This document shows positions 24,334 through 33,642 of a DNA stretch of 64,000 nucleotides, one piece after another. The stretch spans positions 744,001 to 808,000 of the forward strand of contig NZ_LN868938.1 in NCBI RefSeq assembly GCF_001182745.1, read 5' to 3'. The position numbers and the translations under genes are program-made. Source of the stretch: Nocardia farcinica (lineage in GTDB: Bacteria; Actinomycetota; Actinomycetes; Mycobacteriales; Mycobacteriaceae). The stretch's first letter is position 1, and each line of letters opens with the position of its first letter. Under the pieces are notes generated by a model that ran no database searches, was not told where the DNA came from, and saw nothing but the letters and a program-made list of their open reading frames with translations.

Positions 24334-25677
24334 TCAGTGCCCACTCACGGGTGCGCCCTCGAGGCCGCGGGCGGCACCCGGTGCCTCGACCGGGCTGCCG
24401 TAGCGTTCGATCTCGATCTCACGCAACGTCTTTCCCTGGGTGCGCGGGGCGAAGACGGCGCCGATGGCGAGGGCGACGGTCAGCAGGCCGATCAGCAGCA
24501 GGCCGACGACGGTGAGCCCGGTGGCGGCCAGCAGGGTGGGGAAGAAGTAGCTGAGCAGACCGGTCGCCGACCGGACCACGAAGAACATGAAGCCCTGGGC
24601 GCTGGCCCGATACGGCGTGGCGAACAGCTCCGAGGTCCACAGGCTGTAGAAGGCCTGGGCGCCGATGCCGCTGGACACGCCCCACAGCACCGCGAAGAGC
24701 AGCAGGGTCGGCATGCCCGCGTCGGTGAAGAACACCAGCACACACCAGGCCAGCACGCCCAACGCCGCGCCGATCACGTAGAGCAGGCGCTGCGAGACCC
24801 GGTCGGCGTAGGCCATGAACCCGAACCAGGTGGCGGCCACCGTCGCACCCCACACCAGCACCTGCAGCAGGTTCTGCTGCACCGCGCTGTGCACGCCCGC
24901 GCTGTCGTAGACCCGCGGCATGAAGATGCCCGCCTGCCCGGCCACGGTGTTCCAGAAACCGTAGATGCCGATCAGCACCAGCAGCGCGGTGATGTTGATG
25001 CGCCGGGAGAACAACCCCCGCAGGCCTTGACCACCGGTGGTGGACCGCACGCCCGCCGTGACGTTCGCGCCGGTGCCGGTCTCGTCCCGCCAGATCTGCG
25101 ACTCCGCCAACCCCTGCCGGATCCACCAGACCACCGCCGCGACCACGAACAGGTGCAGGAAGATCAGGCGCGAGCCCAGCAGTTCCAGCGGGGCCAGCAC
25201 CGCGGCCAGTGCGAAGCCGACCAGCGGCCCGACCGACCAGGCCAGCTGCGCGGTGCCCACATGGCGGGCCCGCTCGGTCGTCGGCGCCTGCTCGGCGATG
25301 TAGGTCCACGAGGCCGGCACACCCGCGCCCACCGCGATACCGGTGATCACGAACGCCGCCAGCAGCATGGCGAAGTTCATCGCGAACGCCGCCAGCAGCA
25401 CGCCCGCCATGTACACCAGCAGGTCGTAGGTGTAGATCGCCTTGCGCCCGTAGCGGTCACACAGCGGCCCGCCGATGCCGGCGCCGATCGCCGCGCCGAA
25501 GGCGTTGGCGCTCAACGCGGCCAGCAGGCCGACGGCGAAGTTGCTGATGCCGAACGCGTCCTGCCAGAAGGTCAGGCTGGTGGCGATCGCGATGATCGAG
25601 CCCGCCTCGATGTAGTTGGACATCGCGACGGAGATCGTCGCTTTCCACCCGGTGGTGGTTGTTGCGCCTACCTTCAT
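24334..25677 (-). CDS. MFS sugar transporter, probable L-rhamnose importer
   Basis: 447 aa with 12 predicted helices. The motif-A loop is GGPLCDRYGRKAIYTYD near residue 70, and there is an R-x-T-x-Q cluster before the C-terminus. The start ATG follows GAGGAAG. It sits between the mutarotase and isomerase genes of the rhamnose operon, and no ABC sugar importer is present, so it probably brings L-rhamnose in by cation symport. Substrate is inferred from context. Confidence 0.82.
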   Translation of the reverse strand: MKVGATTTTGWKATISVAMSNYIEAGSIIAIATSLTFWQDAFGISNFAVGLLAALSANAFGAAIGAGIGGPLCDRYGRKAIYTYDLLVYMAGVLLAAFAMNFAMLLAAFVITGIAVGAGVPASWTYIAEQAPTTERARHVGTAQLAWSVGPLVGFALAAVLAPLELLGSRLIFLHLFVVAAVVWWIRQGLAESQIWRDETGTGANVTAGVRSTTGGQGLRGLFSRRINITALLVLIGIYGFWNTVAGQAGIFMPRVYDSAGVHSAVQQNLLQVLVWGATVAATWFGFMAYADRVSQRLLYVIGAALGVLAWCVLVFFTDAGMPTLLLFAVLWGVSSGIGAQAFYSLWTSELFATPYRASAQGFMFFVVRSATGLLSYFFPTLLAATGLTVVGLLLIGLLTVALAIGAVFAPRTQGKTLREIEIERYGSPVEAPGAARGLEGAPVSGH

Positions 25678-25732
25678 GGGTCTTCCTCGGTGATCAGCAG
25701 GGTTTCGGGAGGGGAGCGGAGCGAGCCGGGGC

Positions 25733-26062
25733 TCAGTCCAGGTGGAAGTACTCGGTGAGGCGGTGCATGCCGTCGCCGGGCCGGGCGCCGGGCTGGAAGT
25801 ACTGGGCCATCGTGGCCTGCCAGCGCGCATCGACCTCGCTCGCGGCCATCGCCGCCTGCGCCGCCGCGAAGTCGGGGGTCTCGAGGTAGCCGACCACCAG
25901 CCCGTCCTCGGGGCGCAGGAACAGCGAGTAGTTCGTCCACCCCGCCTCCCGCAGCGTCGCCAACATCTCCGGCCACACCGTGGCGTGCGCGGCGAGGTAG
26001 TCCTCGATCCGGTCCGGACGCAGGGAGAGCAGGAAGCAGACGCGTTCGCGGGTCTGGGTCAT
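25733..26062 (-). CDS. rhaM: L-rhamnose mutarotase
   Basis: 109 aa, the normal size. The segments RVCFLLSLRPDRIEDYLAAH, VWPEMLATLREAGWTNYSLF and VVGYLETPDF are those of the RhaM/DUF718 family, with the conserved His and Trp-Pro positions. It interconverts alpha and beta L-rhamnopyranose before isomerisation. It is the first gene of the operon, directly behind the LacI-type operator. Confidence 0.9.
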   Translation of the reverse strand: MTQTRERVCFLLSLRPDRIEDYLAAHATVWPEMLATLREAGWTNYSLFLRPEDGLVVGYLETPDFAAAQAAMAASEVDARWQATMAQYFQPGARPGDGMHRLTEYFHLD

Positions 26063-26079
26063 TCGGGGCCGCCTCGTCG

Positions 26080-26093
26080 TTGAAACGTTTCAA
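26080..26093. promoter_or_regulatory. LacI-type operator of the rhamnose operon
   Basis: Perfect 14-bp palindrome TTGAAACGTTTCAA, 17 bp upstream of the mutarotase start. The central CG and the GAAACGTTTC core are typical of LacI-family sites. The repressor is presumably the gene at 17331-18326. Confidence 0.85.
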
Positions 26094-26160
26094 TACGTGA
26101 GTGCAGTCACTGTACGTCGGCAAGGTGATTCGGTCAACAGGCTGGCCGCCGGCTCGCGGT

Positions 26161-26459
26161 CTACTCCGGCCGGTGTCGGTCCAGCCACTGGTCGGCCAGC
26201 TGGTCGACCCATGCCTCGACTCCCGTCTCCGGTGGCGACTGCACCAGCACCAGTTCGTCGACGCCCAGATCCGCCAGTGCCTGCCGGTCCGCCGCGGTCG
26301 GGGACCGCAGCGCCACCGCGATGACGAGTTCGCCGCGGTCGCGGCCCGCTTCCTCGCACAGCCGGGTGAGGGTGTCCAGCCGCTCGGCCGCAGCAGCAGG
26401 ACGCCGGTGGCCAGGCGGATCGTAACGCGCCGGCCGCTGCCCGCGCGCAGATTTCCCCC
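26161..26459 (-). pseudogene. 3' remnant of an LLM-class (luciferase-like) oxidoreductase
   Basis: A minus-strand frame ending in TAG encodes only the C-terminal part of a coenzyme-F420 or flavin luciferase-like monooxygenase: ERLDTLTRLCEEAGRDRGEL, then VIAVALRSPT, ALADLGVDELVLVQSPPET and a terminal WVDQLADQWLDRH. The barrel and cofactor-binding N-terminus are missing, and the frame abuts the next gene. This is a decayed gene. Confidence 0.6.
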
Positions 26460-26462
26460 GTG

Positions 26463-27710
26463 CTACGTGTCCGTGGCGGGCTGCACGCCGGCCGCGGTGC
26501 TCCGGTGCAGGGCCAGCAGGGCGGTGTCGTCGGTGACGCCGTTGCCGAGCGAGTCGAGCAGTGTCGTCAGTTCGGTGATCACCTCGCTCGCGCCGGCGGG
26601 TGCGATGGATCGGGCGAAGTCCAGGAGTGCGTCTTCACCGTAGAGGCCGCCCGCGCCGGTGCGGGCTTCGGTGAGTCCGTCGCTGTAGAGCAGCAGTGTG
26701 TCGCCGGGGGCGAGGTCGATGCCACGGGTGGCGATGGTGGCGCCGGGGAGGGCGCCGATGAGCTGGCCGCCGGGGGTGGGCAGGAAATCGGCGGTGCCGT
26801 CGGCCCGCAGCAACAGTGCCGGGGGATGCCCGCCCGCGGCGAGGGTGACGTGGACGGCGACGCCCTCGCGGGTGAGGCGGCCGTGGACGACGGTGCAGAA
26901 GCGGGGGTCGCCGGGCTGATAGGCGGCGATCATCACGCGGTTCAGGTGGGTGAGCACGGCGGCCGGGTCGGGGTCGTGGACGGCCGCCGCGCGCAGGGTG
27001 TAGCGGATGCGGGAGGTGATGACGGCCGCGGCGGCACCCTTGCCGCACACGTCGCCGAGGAAGAACCCCCAGCCGCCGTCGGCGAGCGGGAACAGGTCGT
27101 AGAAGTCGCCGCCGACCTCGTCGAGCGAGGCGATGTGATAGTGGGCGGCGACCTCGAAGCCGGGGACCGGTTCCAGTGCCGAAGGCAGCAGCGTGCGTTG
27201 CAGGATGGTGTTGAGTCGTTGCAGCCGTTCGCGTTCGGCGTCCGCGGCGCGGCGCGCGCGCAGCAGTTCGGCTTCGTAGGCGCGGCGTTCGCGGGCGTCG
27301 AACACGGTGGTGCGGATGAGCAGGGGCCTGCCGTCGGCGGCGGTCTTGACCGTCGAGGTGACCAGGACCGGGAGACGCTCACCCGTCGCGGTGCGCAATT
27401 CCAGTGCGATGCCGCGGATTTCGCCCTGCATGCGCAGCAGCGGGGCGAAGTGGGTCTCGTGGTAGAGGCGCCCGCCGACGGTGAGCAGGTCGCTGAAGTG
27501 GCGGCGTCCGACCACCTCGTCGCGGGTGTAGCCGAGCCAGCCGAGCAGGGTGGTGTTGATCTTGGCGATCGTGCCGTCGAGCAACGTCGAGAGATACCCG
27601 CACGGCGCGTTCTCGTACAGGTCCTCGGTGCTGTCCTCGAGCAGCATCGCGAACTCCACCGGCTCGCCGGGAAGCGGCCTGCCGCCCTCCGGGCCACCGG
27701 TGGTGCACAT
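26463..27710 (-). CDS. PAS-domain PP2C/SpoIIE-type phosphatase, RsbP-like
   Basis: 415 aa from an ATG two bases after the RsbQ-like stop. An N-terminal PAS domain (ENAPCGYLSTLLDGTIAKIN through VFDARERRAYE, about residues 25-150) is joined by a coiled-coil linker to a SpoIIE/PP2C phosphatase domain with EVGGDFYDLFPL, GDVCGKGAAAA and LYSDGLTEAR. This is the architecture of Bacillus subtilis RsbP, which dephosphorylates an anti-anti-sigma factor under energy stress. The RsbQ-like hydrolase encoded directly upstream makes this assignment strong. Cognate RsbV/W/sigma genes are not in the window. Confidence 0.85.
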   Translation of the reverse strand: MCTTGGPEGGRPLPGEPVEFAMLLEDSTEDLYENAPCGYLSTLLDGTIAKINTTLLGWLGYTRDEVVGRRHFSDLLTVGGRLYHETHFAPLLRMQGEIRGIALELRTATGERLPVLVTSTVKTAADGRPLLIRTTVFDARERRAYEAELLRARRAADAERERLQRLNTILQRTLLPSALEPVPGFEVAAHYHIASLDEVGGDFYDLFPLADGGWGFFLGDVCGKGAAAAVITSRIRYTLRAAAVHDPDPAAVLTHLNRVMIAAYQPGDPRFCTVVHGRLTREGVAVHVTLAAGGHPPALLLRADGTADFLPTPGGQLIGALPGATIATRGIDLAPGDTLLLYSDGLTEARTGAGGLYGEDALLDFARSIAPAGASEVITELTTLLDSLGNGVTDDTALLALHRSTAAGVQPATDT

Positions 27711-27712
27711 CC

Positions 27713-28549
27713 TCACCGCACGCCGGCTGTCGGCGCCCGGGCGGGCAGCCGCCGGACGAAGGCGGCGATGGCGGCGGCGGTCTCCTCGGGCGCCGCCAGC
27801 TGGGGGCAGTGGCCGGTGGCCGAGAGAGTGAGCAGATCGCTGCCCGGGATCTGGGCTCGGACGAACTCGCCCACCTCCGGCGGGGCGATGGCGTCCTGCG
27901 AGCACTGCGCGACCAGCGTCGGCACCGTGACGGCGGCCAGGTCGTCGCGGTTGTCGGAGAGGAAGGTGACGCGGGCGAAGACCCGGGCGATGTCGGGGTC
28001 GGTGCGGCAGAAGCTGTTCTCGAGCTCGGCGGCGAGTTCGGGGCGGTCGGGGTTGCCCATGATCATCGGCGCGACCGCACCCGACCAGCCCAGGTAGTTG
28101 GCGTCGAGCGACTCGAGCAGTTCGTCGATGTCGGCGGCGCTGAAACCTCCGCGGTAGCCGCGTGCGGGATCGTCGATGAAACAGGGGCTCGGTGCGAGCA
28201 GCACGAGCCCGCGGAACAGCTCGGGCTCGGCGGCCGCGGCCAGGACTCCCATCGTCGCGGCGACGGAATGCCCCACGAACACCACGGGCCCGGCGTCGAT
28301 CGCGCGGCAGACCTCGACGACGTCGTCGGCGTAGCCCTGCATGGTCCCGTAGCGTTCGGCGTTCCACGCGCTGAGGTCGGAGCCGCCGGAGCCGACGTGA
28401 TCGAACAGCACCAGCGTGAAGTCCGGCGCCAGCAGCGGTACCACCAACCGCCACAAATTCTGGTCACACCCGAAGCCGTGCGCGAGCACCACCACCGGCG
28501 CACCGGCCTGCCCGGTGACCACGATCCGATTCCGTCGCTGCACGTCCAT
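27713..28549 (-). CDS. Alpha/beta hydrolase, RsbQ-like
   Basis: 278 aa. The fold motifs are VVVLAHGFGCDQNLWR (oxyanion region), the nucleophile elbow VGHSVAATMG with Ser near residue 95, an Asp in QCSQDAI, and the catalytic His in SATGHCPQL. This RsbQ/KAI2/D14 group includes bacterial RsbQ, which binds a small hydrophobic ligand and activates RsbP. The adjacent PAS-phosphatase, two bases downstream, is exactly that partner. A regulator rather than a digestive hydrolase is therefore expected. Confidence 0.83.
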   Translation of the reverse strand: MDVQRRNRIVVTGQAGAPVVVLAHGFGCDQNLWRLVVPLLAPDFTLVLFDHVGSGGSDLSAWNAERYGTMQGYADDVVEVCRAIDAGPVVFVGHSVAATMGVLAAAAEPELFRGLVLLAPSPCFIDDPARGYRGGFSAADIDELLESLDANYLGWSGAVAPMIMGNPDRPELAAELENSFCRTDPDIARVFARVTFLSDNRDDLAAVTVPTLVAQCSQDAIAPPEVGEFVRAQIPGSDLLTLSATGHCPQLAAPEETAAAIAAFVRRLPARAPTAGVR

Positions 28550-28762
28550 CGGACCATCCTGTCAGACCGGGGTGGTCCGGGGTGCGTGCAGTGGCGCGTG
28601 CGACGCTGGGCGCGATGGTCGTCGTCGCCACCCTCGGCGTGCACGATCCGCTGGTGTTGCGGGTCGTCTCCGACCGTTAGACGGTGTCACGGGGCAGACC
28701 GCGTTCGGTGACTGCCGTTCGCGGCGCCCGAGGCGAGTTCCGGCTCGTACTTCCGCGCAGGC

Positions 28763-29170
28763 TCACATCAGATCCGGCTGCCAGGTGGTGACGGCCCAGA
28801 TCACCAGGACGTTCAGGACGATGATCACGATCGACCACCACGGGTAGTACGGCAACCAGAGGAAATTGGCCAGGATCGACAGCGCCGCGAACACCGCGGC
28901 GGTGACCCTGGCCCAGGTGGTGCCCGCCATGAGGGCGATCCCGACGACGGCCAGCAGCACGCCGAGCACGATGTGCACCCACCCCCAGGTCGCCACATCG
29001 AGGTCATAGGTGTAGCGCGGGACGATGGTGAAGATCTCGTCGCCGGCCACCGCGGCGACACCCTCCAGGATCGATAGCACCGCGACGGTCAGCAGCAGGA
29101 CCGCCGCCGCGATGGTGGTGATCGCCGCGATGCTCTGGCCCACCGGATCGGGTTCGCGTACCCGCGCCAT
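28763..29170 (-). CDS. Four-helix membrane protein (DUF7144-like)
   Basis: 135 aa with four predicted membrane helices. The sequence includes YTYDLDVATWGWVHIVLGVL and NFLWLPYYPWWSIVIIVLN, the pattern of a widespread uncharacterised actinobacterial membrane protein (DUF7144). Ribosome binding site AGGAGG. It lies 23 bp after the DUF1269 gene and upstream of rsbQ-like/rsbP-like, so it may be a stress-related membrane protein. Function is unknown. Confidence 0.75.
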   Translation of the reverse strand: MARVREPDPVGQSIAAITTIAAAVLLLTVAVLSILEGVAAVAGDEIFTIVPRYTYDLDVATWGWVHIVLGVLLAVVGIALMAGTTWARVTAAVFAALSILANFLWLPYYPWWSIVIIVLNVLVIWAVTTWQPDLM

Positions 29171-29193
29171 GATCGGTTCCTCCTGGATCGGGC

Positions 29194-29691
29194 TCACACA
29201 TGTGCGTCGGCGAAGACCTCGCGCAGCCTCGCCTCCTGCTCATGGGAGAGGTTGGTGGTGATGAGTTCGGCGGTCCGGCCGCGGAATTCCTCGTGCACCC
29301 GGTCCAGAGTGGCGTCGGAGGTGAGCACGAACAGGGCGGAGGTGCCCGGGGTCACCTGTTCCCGGAGGCGGGCGATGAACTTGTCGTCGATCCCGACGTC
29401 GGCCAGCGCCCCGGTGAGCGCACCGATCCCGGCGCCCAGGGCCGCCCCGAGCAGTGGGACGAAGAACAGCAGCCCGAACAGCAGACCCCAGAAAGCGCCG
29501 CCGAGCGCGCCTGTGCCTGCCAGATTATGGAGCTGTCGGGTCTTCGGTTTGCGCGCGCCCTCGGGCCAGCTGACGACGGCCGCGTCGTGCACCGTGATCA
29601 GCTGGCGCTGTTGCAGATCCTGCAGGGTCGCCACGGCGGTGTCGGCGCCGCCGTCGGTGGGGAATTTCCAGACGCTGAGTGTGCCGGCCAC
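29194..29691 (-). CDS. DUF1269-type glycine-zipper membrane protein
   Basis: 165 aa from a GTG with AGGAG upstream. The N-terminus is a small alpha/beta domain (VWKFPTDGGADTAVATLQDL), then a hydrophobic Gly/Ala-rich stretch (GLLFGLLFFVPLLGAALGAG) and a C-terminal domain ending NLSHEQEARLREVFA. This is the DUF1269 family, annotated as stress-response membrane proteins in many actinobacteria. Its biochemical role is not known. It shares a likely operon with the DUF7144-like gene. Confidence 0.78.
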   Translation of the reverse strand: MAGTLSVWKFPTDGGADTAVATLQDLQQRQLITVHDAAVVSWPEGARKPKTRQLHNLAGTGALGGAFWGLLFGLLFFVPLLGAALGAGIGALTGALADVGIDDKFIARLREQVTPGTSALFVLTSDATLDRVHEEFRGRTAELITTNLSHEQEARLREVFADAHV

Positions 29692-30063
29692 GGAGAACTC
29701 CTTCGTCGCGGGTGGATTCGATCGATACCGGGTCGAGGCTGCCAGGACCGGTGCGCCTGCCGCCTCGTTCGTCGTGGGTGAAAGAGATGACGCGGGGGGT
29801 GGGAGAGCGGTACCAGGCCGGCCCGGCGATGCCCATGCCGAGCGCGCTCGCGCCCATCACCAGCGGCACGATCGCCATCACGGCGTGATCGCCGGCCATC
29901 GCGGGTGGCCCGGGGTATGTGATCCGGATGAGGCGACTATCACGGTCCGGTATCGAAAACGTGCGCTACTTGTCGCGGGCGGTTGCCAGTGGTTGCGTCG
30001 ATTTGGAGCAGCGCTTGACGGATTTTTCGCACAGCACGGTCGTAGACGTCTCCGGGAGGCGCG
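29692..30063. other. Divergent intergenic region, no convincing gene
   Basis: 372 bases between the DUF1269 gene and the LuxR-type regulator. One minus-strand frame starting at 29899 encodes a hydrophobic N-terminus (VMAIVPLVMGASALGMGIAG), but it runs without a stop into the DUF1269 gene, so it is at best a fragment. Promoters for both flanking genes must lie here. Confidence 0.35.
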
Positions 30064-32682
30064 GTGACTCCTTCGCCATTCGTGCACGGCTGCGTCAGAT
30101 CGGCCGACTGCACGCGGATCGGCGACGTTCCGGTCCTCGGATTCCCACTGGTCCCCCGGGCCGCGGCCGACGCCGAGTTCGAGCACTTCCTCGGACCGGG
30201 CAGCGCCCGCGCGCTGCTGGTCTGCGCGCCCGCGGGGAGTGGGAAGACGGTGCTGGCTGCTCATCATGCCCTGTCCGATGACGTCACCCGTCCACCGGTG
30301 TGGGTGACCGTCACCGCCGAGCTGAACGACGCCGACCGGTGGTGGCATCGCTTGGGCGACTGCTTCGGATTCGACCCGACCGGCCCGGCGGGCGAACCTG
30401 CCGGTGCGACCGCGGCAGCCGAACAGCTGCTCGCCGCGGTGTCGGCTGGCCCCGGGCCGAGGGTCCTGGTTGTCGACGATGCGCACCTGCTCACCGACCC
30501 GCTGGTGCTGGCCGGCCTCGAGCACATGATCCGGCACGCTCCGAAGTTTCTGAAGATAGTGCTGTGCGGTCGGTTCGAGCCGCCGATCCGCTGGCAGGCG
30601 TTGGAACTCGACGGCCGCGTCACCCGGCTCGGGGCCGGCACGCTGTCCTTCGACACCGCGCAGATCGCCGCCGTGCTCGCCCAGCACGGTTGCGAACTCA
30701 CACCCGAGGAGTTGGCGCAGGTCACCGACATCACCCGTGGGTGGCCCGCACTGGTCCGGATCGTCGCGATCTACCTGGCCGCGCACGCAGAGGACCGCGA
30801 CCGCGCCGTCCGTGTGCTGGCCCGAGCGCCGCACGCCGTCGCCGACTTCCTGTGTGGGGAGCTGATCGCGGCACTGCCCGAGCAGGTCCGACAGTTCGTG
30901 AGCGAGACCAGCATTCCCGCGTCCTACACTCCCGAACTCGCCGAGCACCTGGCCGGACCCGCTGCCCCGAGCCATATCGCCTACCTCGAGCGCATCAATT
31001 TCCCGTTCACGTCGGTCGACACCGAGCGCGGTCGCTGGATCAGCTATCACCCGATGGTCCGCCGGTATTTCGCCACCGAACTCCAGCGCGTCGACGCTGC
31101 CCGGCTGGGCGAGCTGCACCGGCAACTCGCCGGGTGGTACACGGTCGCCGGGATGTACACCCAGGCTTTCGACCATGTGCTGGCCACCGGTTCCGACGAG
31201 CTGCTCGTCGATTTCCTGCGGGCGGAAGGCGTCGCCGCGACCCTGCTCGGCTGCGGCGCCGCGGTACTGGAGATGCTCGACCAGGCGCAGCCGGCGCTGT
31301 CGAACGACCCGTTCGTCTGGATGTTACGGGTCATCGACGCACTCGAGCGCGGTGACGCGGCCCAGGCGCATGCCTACCTGGATCTGGTGCGCGCCCGAGG
31401 CGGCGATACCGAATCCGTCGCCCCACCGGAGTGGTTGCGCGCCCTGCTGCTCGGGGGGCAGGCGCATGTCCGGACCGTCCCACCGGGTGATCCCGGCGCG
31501 GTGGCGATCCCGGAACCGCTGCCGACGGTCGGTCGCGCCGACATCGACGGGTACCTCGCGGTCCATGCGGGCATGCTGCGAGTTCTGCACGGCGATCGCG
31601 TCTCCGGCGAACGCGATCTGCTCGTGGGGCTGGCGCTGGCCGAGCACGCGCAACAACCGCGGCTCGTCCTGCACGCGGTCTGCCGCCTGGCGATGGCCGC
31701 CGGTGTCGCGGGGGAACTGACAACGGTGCGGGAGCGAGCGCGTCAGGCGGTCGAGCTGGCAGTGGAGTTCGATGCGGACGGCACCGCCGACGCGGTGCTG
31801 GCGGCGACCATGGCCGCGTTCGTCGACTACCTGCAGGCGCGACGCGAGCCCAGGGAGCTGGTGTCGCCGCCGGCCCGTCGCCGGCGGGACGGCACGACCG
31901 AGCCGACGGCCGGGTGGTGGGCCGAGATCGTCACCCAGTTGACCGTGCTCGATGCCGCACCCGACAACCACGCTGCCGCCGCTCGGTTGCGACGCGGCCT
32001 GCTCGGGTTGCTCGACGAGGTCGGCGCCGCCGCGACCACCGGCGGCCTGCTGCCGGTCGCGATCTGGAGTCTGCTGCACCTGCGGGAGGACACCGTCGTT
32101 CAGCTGCTCGTCCATCGTGCTCGGGTGGTGCTGGGTCCGACGTGTCCCGAGGTCGCGCTCGGCGCCGCGGCACTGGCGCATACCGCGGGCAAGCCGGCCG
32201 CCGTGCACGAACTGGTCGTGCCCTTGCTCGGCAGCGACCACCCGATGATCGTGGTGCCCGCCCTGCTGCTGCACGCCACCAGCAGCGACCGGCTCGGGCG
32301 CACCCGTACCAGCGCCGAGGCGCTCGAGCTGGCGTTGCAGCAGGCGGTACCGGACCACCTGGTCCGGCCGTTCCTCGACGTGCCGGGCGCGGTGCCGCTG
32401 TTGGCCTCGCACGCGGGCAGCTTCGGCCACCTGGACCGGTTCGCCGACGAGATCCGCCACCATCTCGCGGTGCGGCGGCACCTCACCGGCCATTCGCTCA
32501 CGGGGACCGAACTCCGGGTGCTCAAGCACCTGCCCACCGGACGGACCACCAGCCAGATCGCCGCCGATCTCGGCGTCTCGGTCAACACCGTCAAGACCCA
32601 TCTCCGTGGCATCTACGGCAAGCTCGGCATCGCCTCACGTGCCGACGCGCTGACCGAGGCACGGCAACGTGGCCTGCTGTAG
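30064..32682 (+). CDS. LuxR-family (MalT/LAL-like) transcriptional regulator
   Basis: 872 aa from a GTG with GGGAGG upstream. The N-terminal P-loop is VCAPAGSGKTVLAA (about residues 55-68), then the Walker-B-like LVVDDAHLL, a long helical middle region, and a C-terminal LuxR helix-turn-helix with TSQIAADLGVSVNTVKTHLR. This is the STAND/MalT architecture, which couples ATP and ligand binding to promoter activation. The target genes are not evident; the 71-residue protein behind it is the nearest candidate. Confidence 0.88.
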   Translation: MTPSPFVHGCVRSADCTRIGDVPVLGFPLVPRAAADAEFEHFLGPGSARALLVCAPAGSGKTVLAAHHALSDDVTRPPVWVTVTAELNDADRWWHRLGDCFGFDPTGPAGEPAGATAAAEQLLAAVSAGPGPRVLVVDDAHLLTDPLVLAGLEHMIRHAPKFLKIVLCGRFEPPIRWQALELDGRVTRLGAGTLSFDTAQIAAVLAQHGCELTPEELAQVTDITRGWPALVRIVAIYLAAHAEDRDRAVRVLARAPHAVADFLCGELIAALPEQVRQFVSETSIPASYTPELAEHLAGPAAPSHIAYLERINFPFTSVDTERGRWISYHPMVRRYFATELQRVDAARLGELHRQLAGWYTVAGMYTQAFDHVLATGSDELLVDFLRAEGVAATLLGCGAAVLEMLDQAQPALSNDPFVWMLRVIDALERGDAAQAHAYLDLVRARGGDTESVAPPEWLRALLLGGQAHVRTVPPGDPGAVAIPEPLPTVGRADIDGYLAVHAGMLRVLHGDRVSGERDLLVGLALAEHAQQPRLVLHAVCRLAMAAGVAGELTTVRERARQAVELAVEFDADGTADAVLAATMAAFVDYLQARREPRELVSPPARRRRDGTTEPTAGWWAEIVTQLTVLDAAPDNHAAAARLRRGLLGLLDEVGAAATTGGLLPVAIWSLLHLREDTVVQLLVHRARVVLGPTCPEVALGAAALAHTAGKPAAVHELVVPLLGSDHPMIVVPALLLHATSSDRLGRTRTSAEALELALQQAVPDHLVRPFLDVPGAVPLLASHAGSFGHLDRFADEIRHHLAVRRHLTGHSLTGTELRVLKHLPTGRTTSQIAADLGVSVNTVKTHLRGIYGKLGIASRADALTEARQRGLL

Positions 32683-32777
32683 TCGGTTCATCCCCTACGG
32701 ATGACGTTCCCCGGACTCCGGGCGCGCAGGCTGGAGTGATCGTCCGCCCCTCGCCGCCCGCGATCCCAGGAGTGCCG

Positions 32778-32993
32778 ATGCCCGAATGCACCCGCTACCA
32801 GTTCATCATCGACGGCGGACTGTCCGAGCGGGCCCGCGCGGCCTTCCCCGAACTCACCGCGACTGTCGCTCCCCACAAAACCGCCACAACACTGTTCGGC
32901 CCGGTTCCCGACTCGACAGCCATGCGCGGCATCCTGGCTCGCATCGACGACCTCGGTCTCACCCTGCTCGAGATGCGCAGGTTGCCGGACTGA
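32778..32993 (+). CDS. Conserved hypothetical small protein
   Basis: 71 aa. YQFIIDGGLSERARAAFPEL and a C-terminus ILARIDDLGLTLLEMRRLPD give a beta-alpha-beta-like small domain. The pattern recurs in many short actinobacterial proteins of unknown function. A weak AGGAG precedes the ATG. It lies 95 bp after the LuxR-type regulator on the same strand. Confidence 0.65.
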   Translation: MPECTRYQFIIDGGLSERARAAFPELTATVAPHKTATTLFGPVPDSTAMRGILARIDDLGLTLLEMRRLPD

Positions 32994-33408
32994 CCGGCGA
33001 GCGGGACGACCACGCGGCTGCGCCCGTACGCTCTCCCGCGAGCGGTTGACCCGAGCCCCGACCGGCTCGCGGGCACCGGTGGTGATTCTGCACCTCGACC
33101 TGCTCGGCCCGCCGTCGGGGTCTTGCTGATCGGTCTCGCCGAGGTACTCGGCGCCGCCGGGGCCTCTGCGCGCAAGACCTGTCGGAAACCGCGGTGAACC
33201 GGCCGGCCGGTGCGCGCACGCAGCTGAGGGGGCTGGGTCGTCGCGGCGCGCACGGTGGTGACGCTGCTGTTGCTCACGGGCGCGCCGATCTCGCCGCGAC
33301 GCTGGTCGGTGTCCTGCTGTTCGACACGCTGCCCGGTCCGGCAGGGCTCGCTCCGGTTCGATGCGCCGGGGCAGGCGACCTCGGGCGGGGACGAGGGCAC
33401 GACCTCGC
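32994..33408. other. Gene-free stretch
   Basis: 415 bases. The open frames here have arginine/proline-rich shadow composition and no ribosome binding site. No repeat or clear hairpin was found. Confidence 0.4.
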
Positions 33409-33642
33409 TCATCTGGCGCGTTTGCGGGTGGTGAGCAGCCCGGCCAGCCAGCCGATCGCGAACATCACCAGCAGGATCAGCCACATCGGCGAGCGGACCG
33501 TGATCAACAGGAACTCGATGTCCACGTGCGCGCGATTCTCCAGGACGAAGATCAGCGCGAGGACCGTCAACACGAGGGCGATCCATTGGTTGAACGAGAT
33601 GCGGGCGAACGGGGAAGGCTTCTTCGCCGTCTGGTCCATCAT
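33409..33642 (-). CDS. LapA-domain membrane protein
   Basis: 77 aa. It has two membrane helices, WIALVLTVLALIFVLENRAH and MWLILLVMFAIGWLAGLLTT, and a short basic tail, the pattern of the LapA (DUF1049) family named for lipopolysaccharide assembly in proteobacteria. AGGAGG precedes two adjacent ATG codons. It overlaps the stop of the AI-2E-type transporter gene (ATGA) and probably works with it in the membrane. Confidence 0.78.
   Translation of the reverse strand: MMDQTAKKPSPFARISFNQWIALVLTVLALIFVLENRAHVDIEFLLITVRSPMWLILLVMFAIGWLAGLLTTRKRAR

Noticed and set aside
29525..29899. Minus-strand frame with a hydrophobic N-terminus
   Set aside because: It overlaps the DUF1269 gene to its stop, and only its first ~60 codons look protein-like. 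Possible gene fragment, but not supportable.
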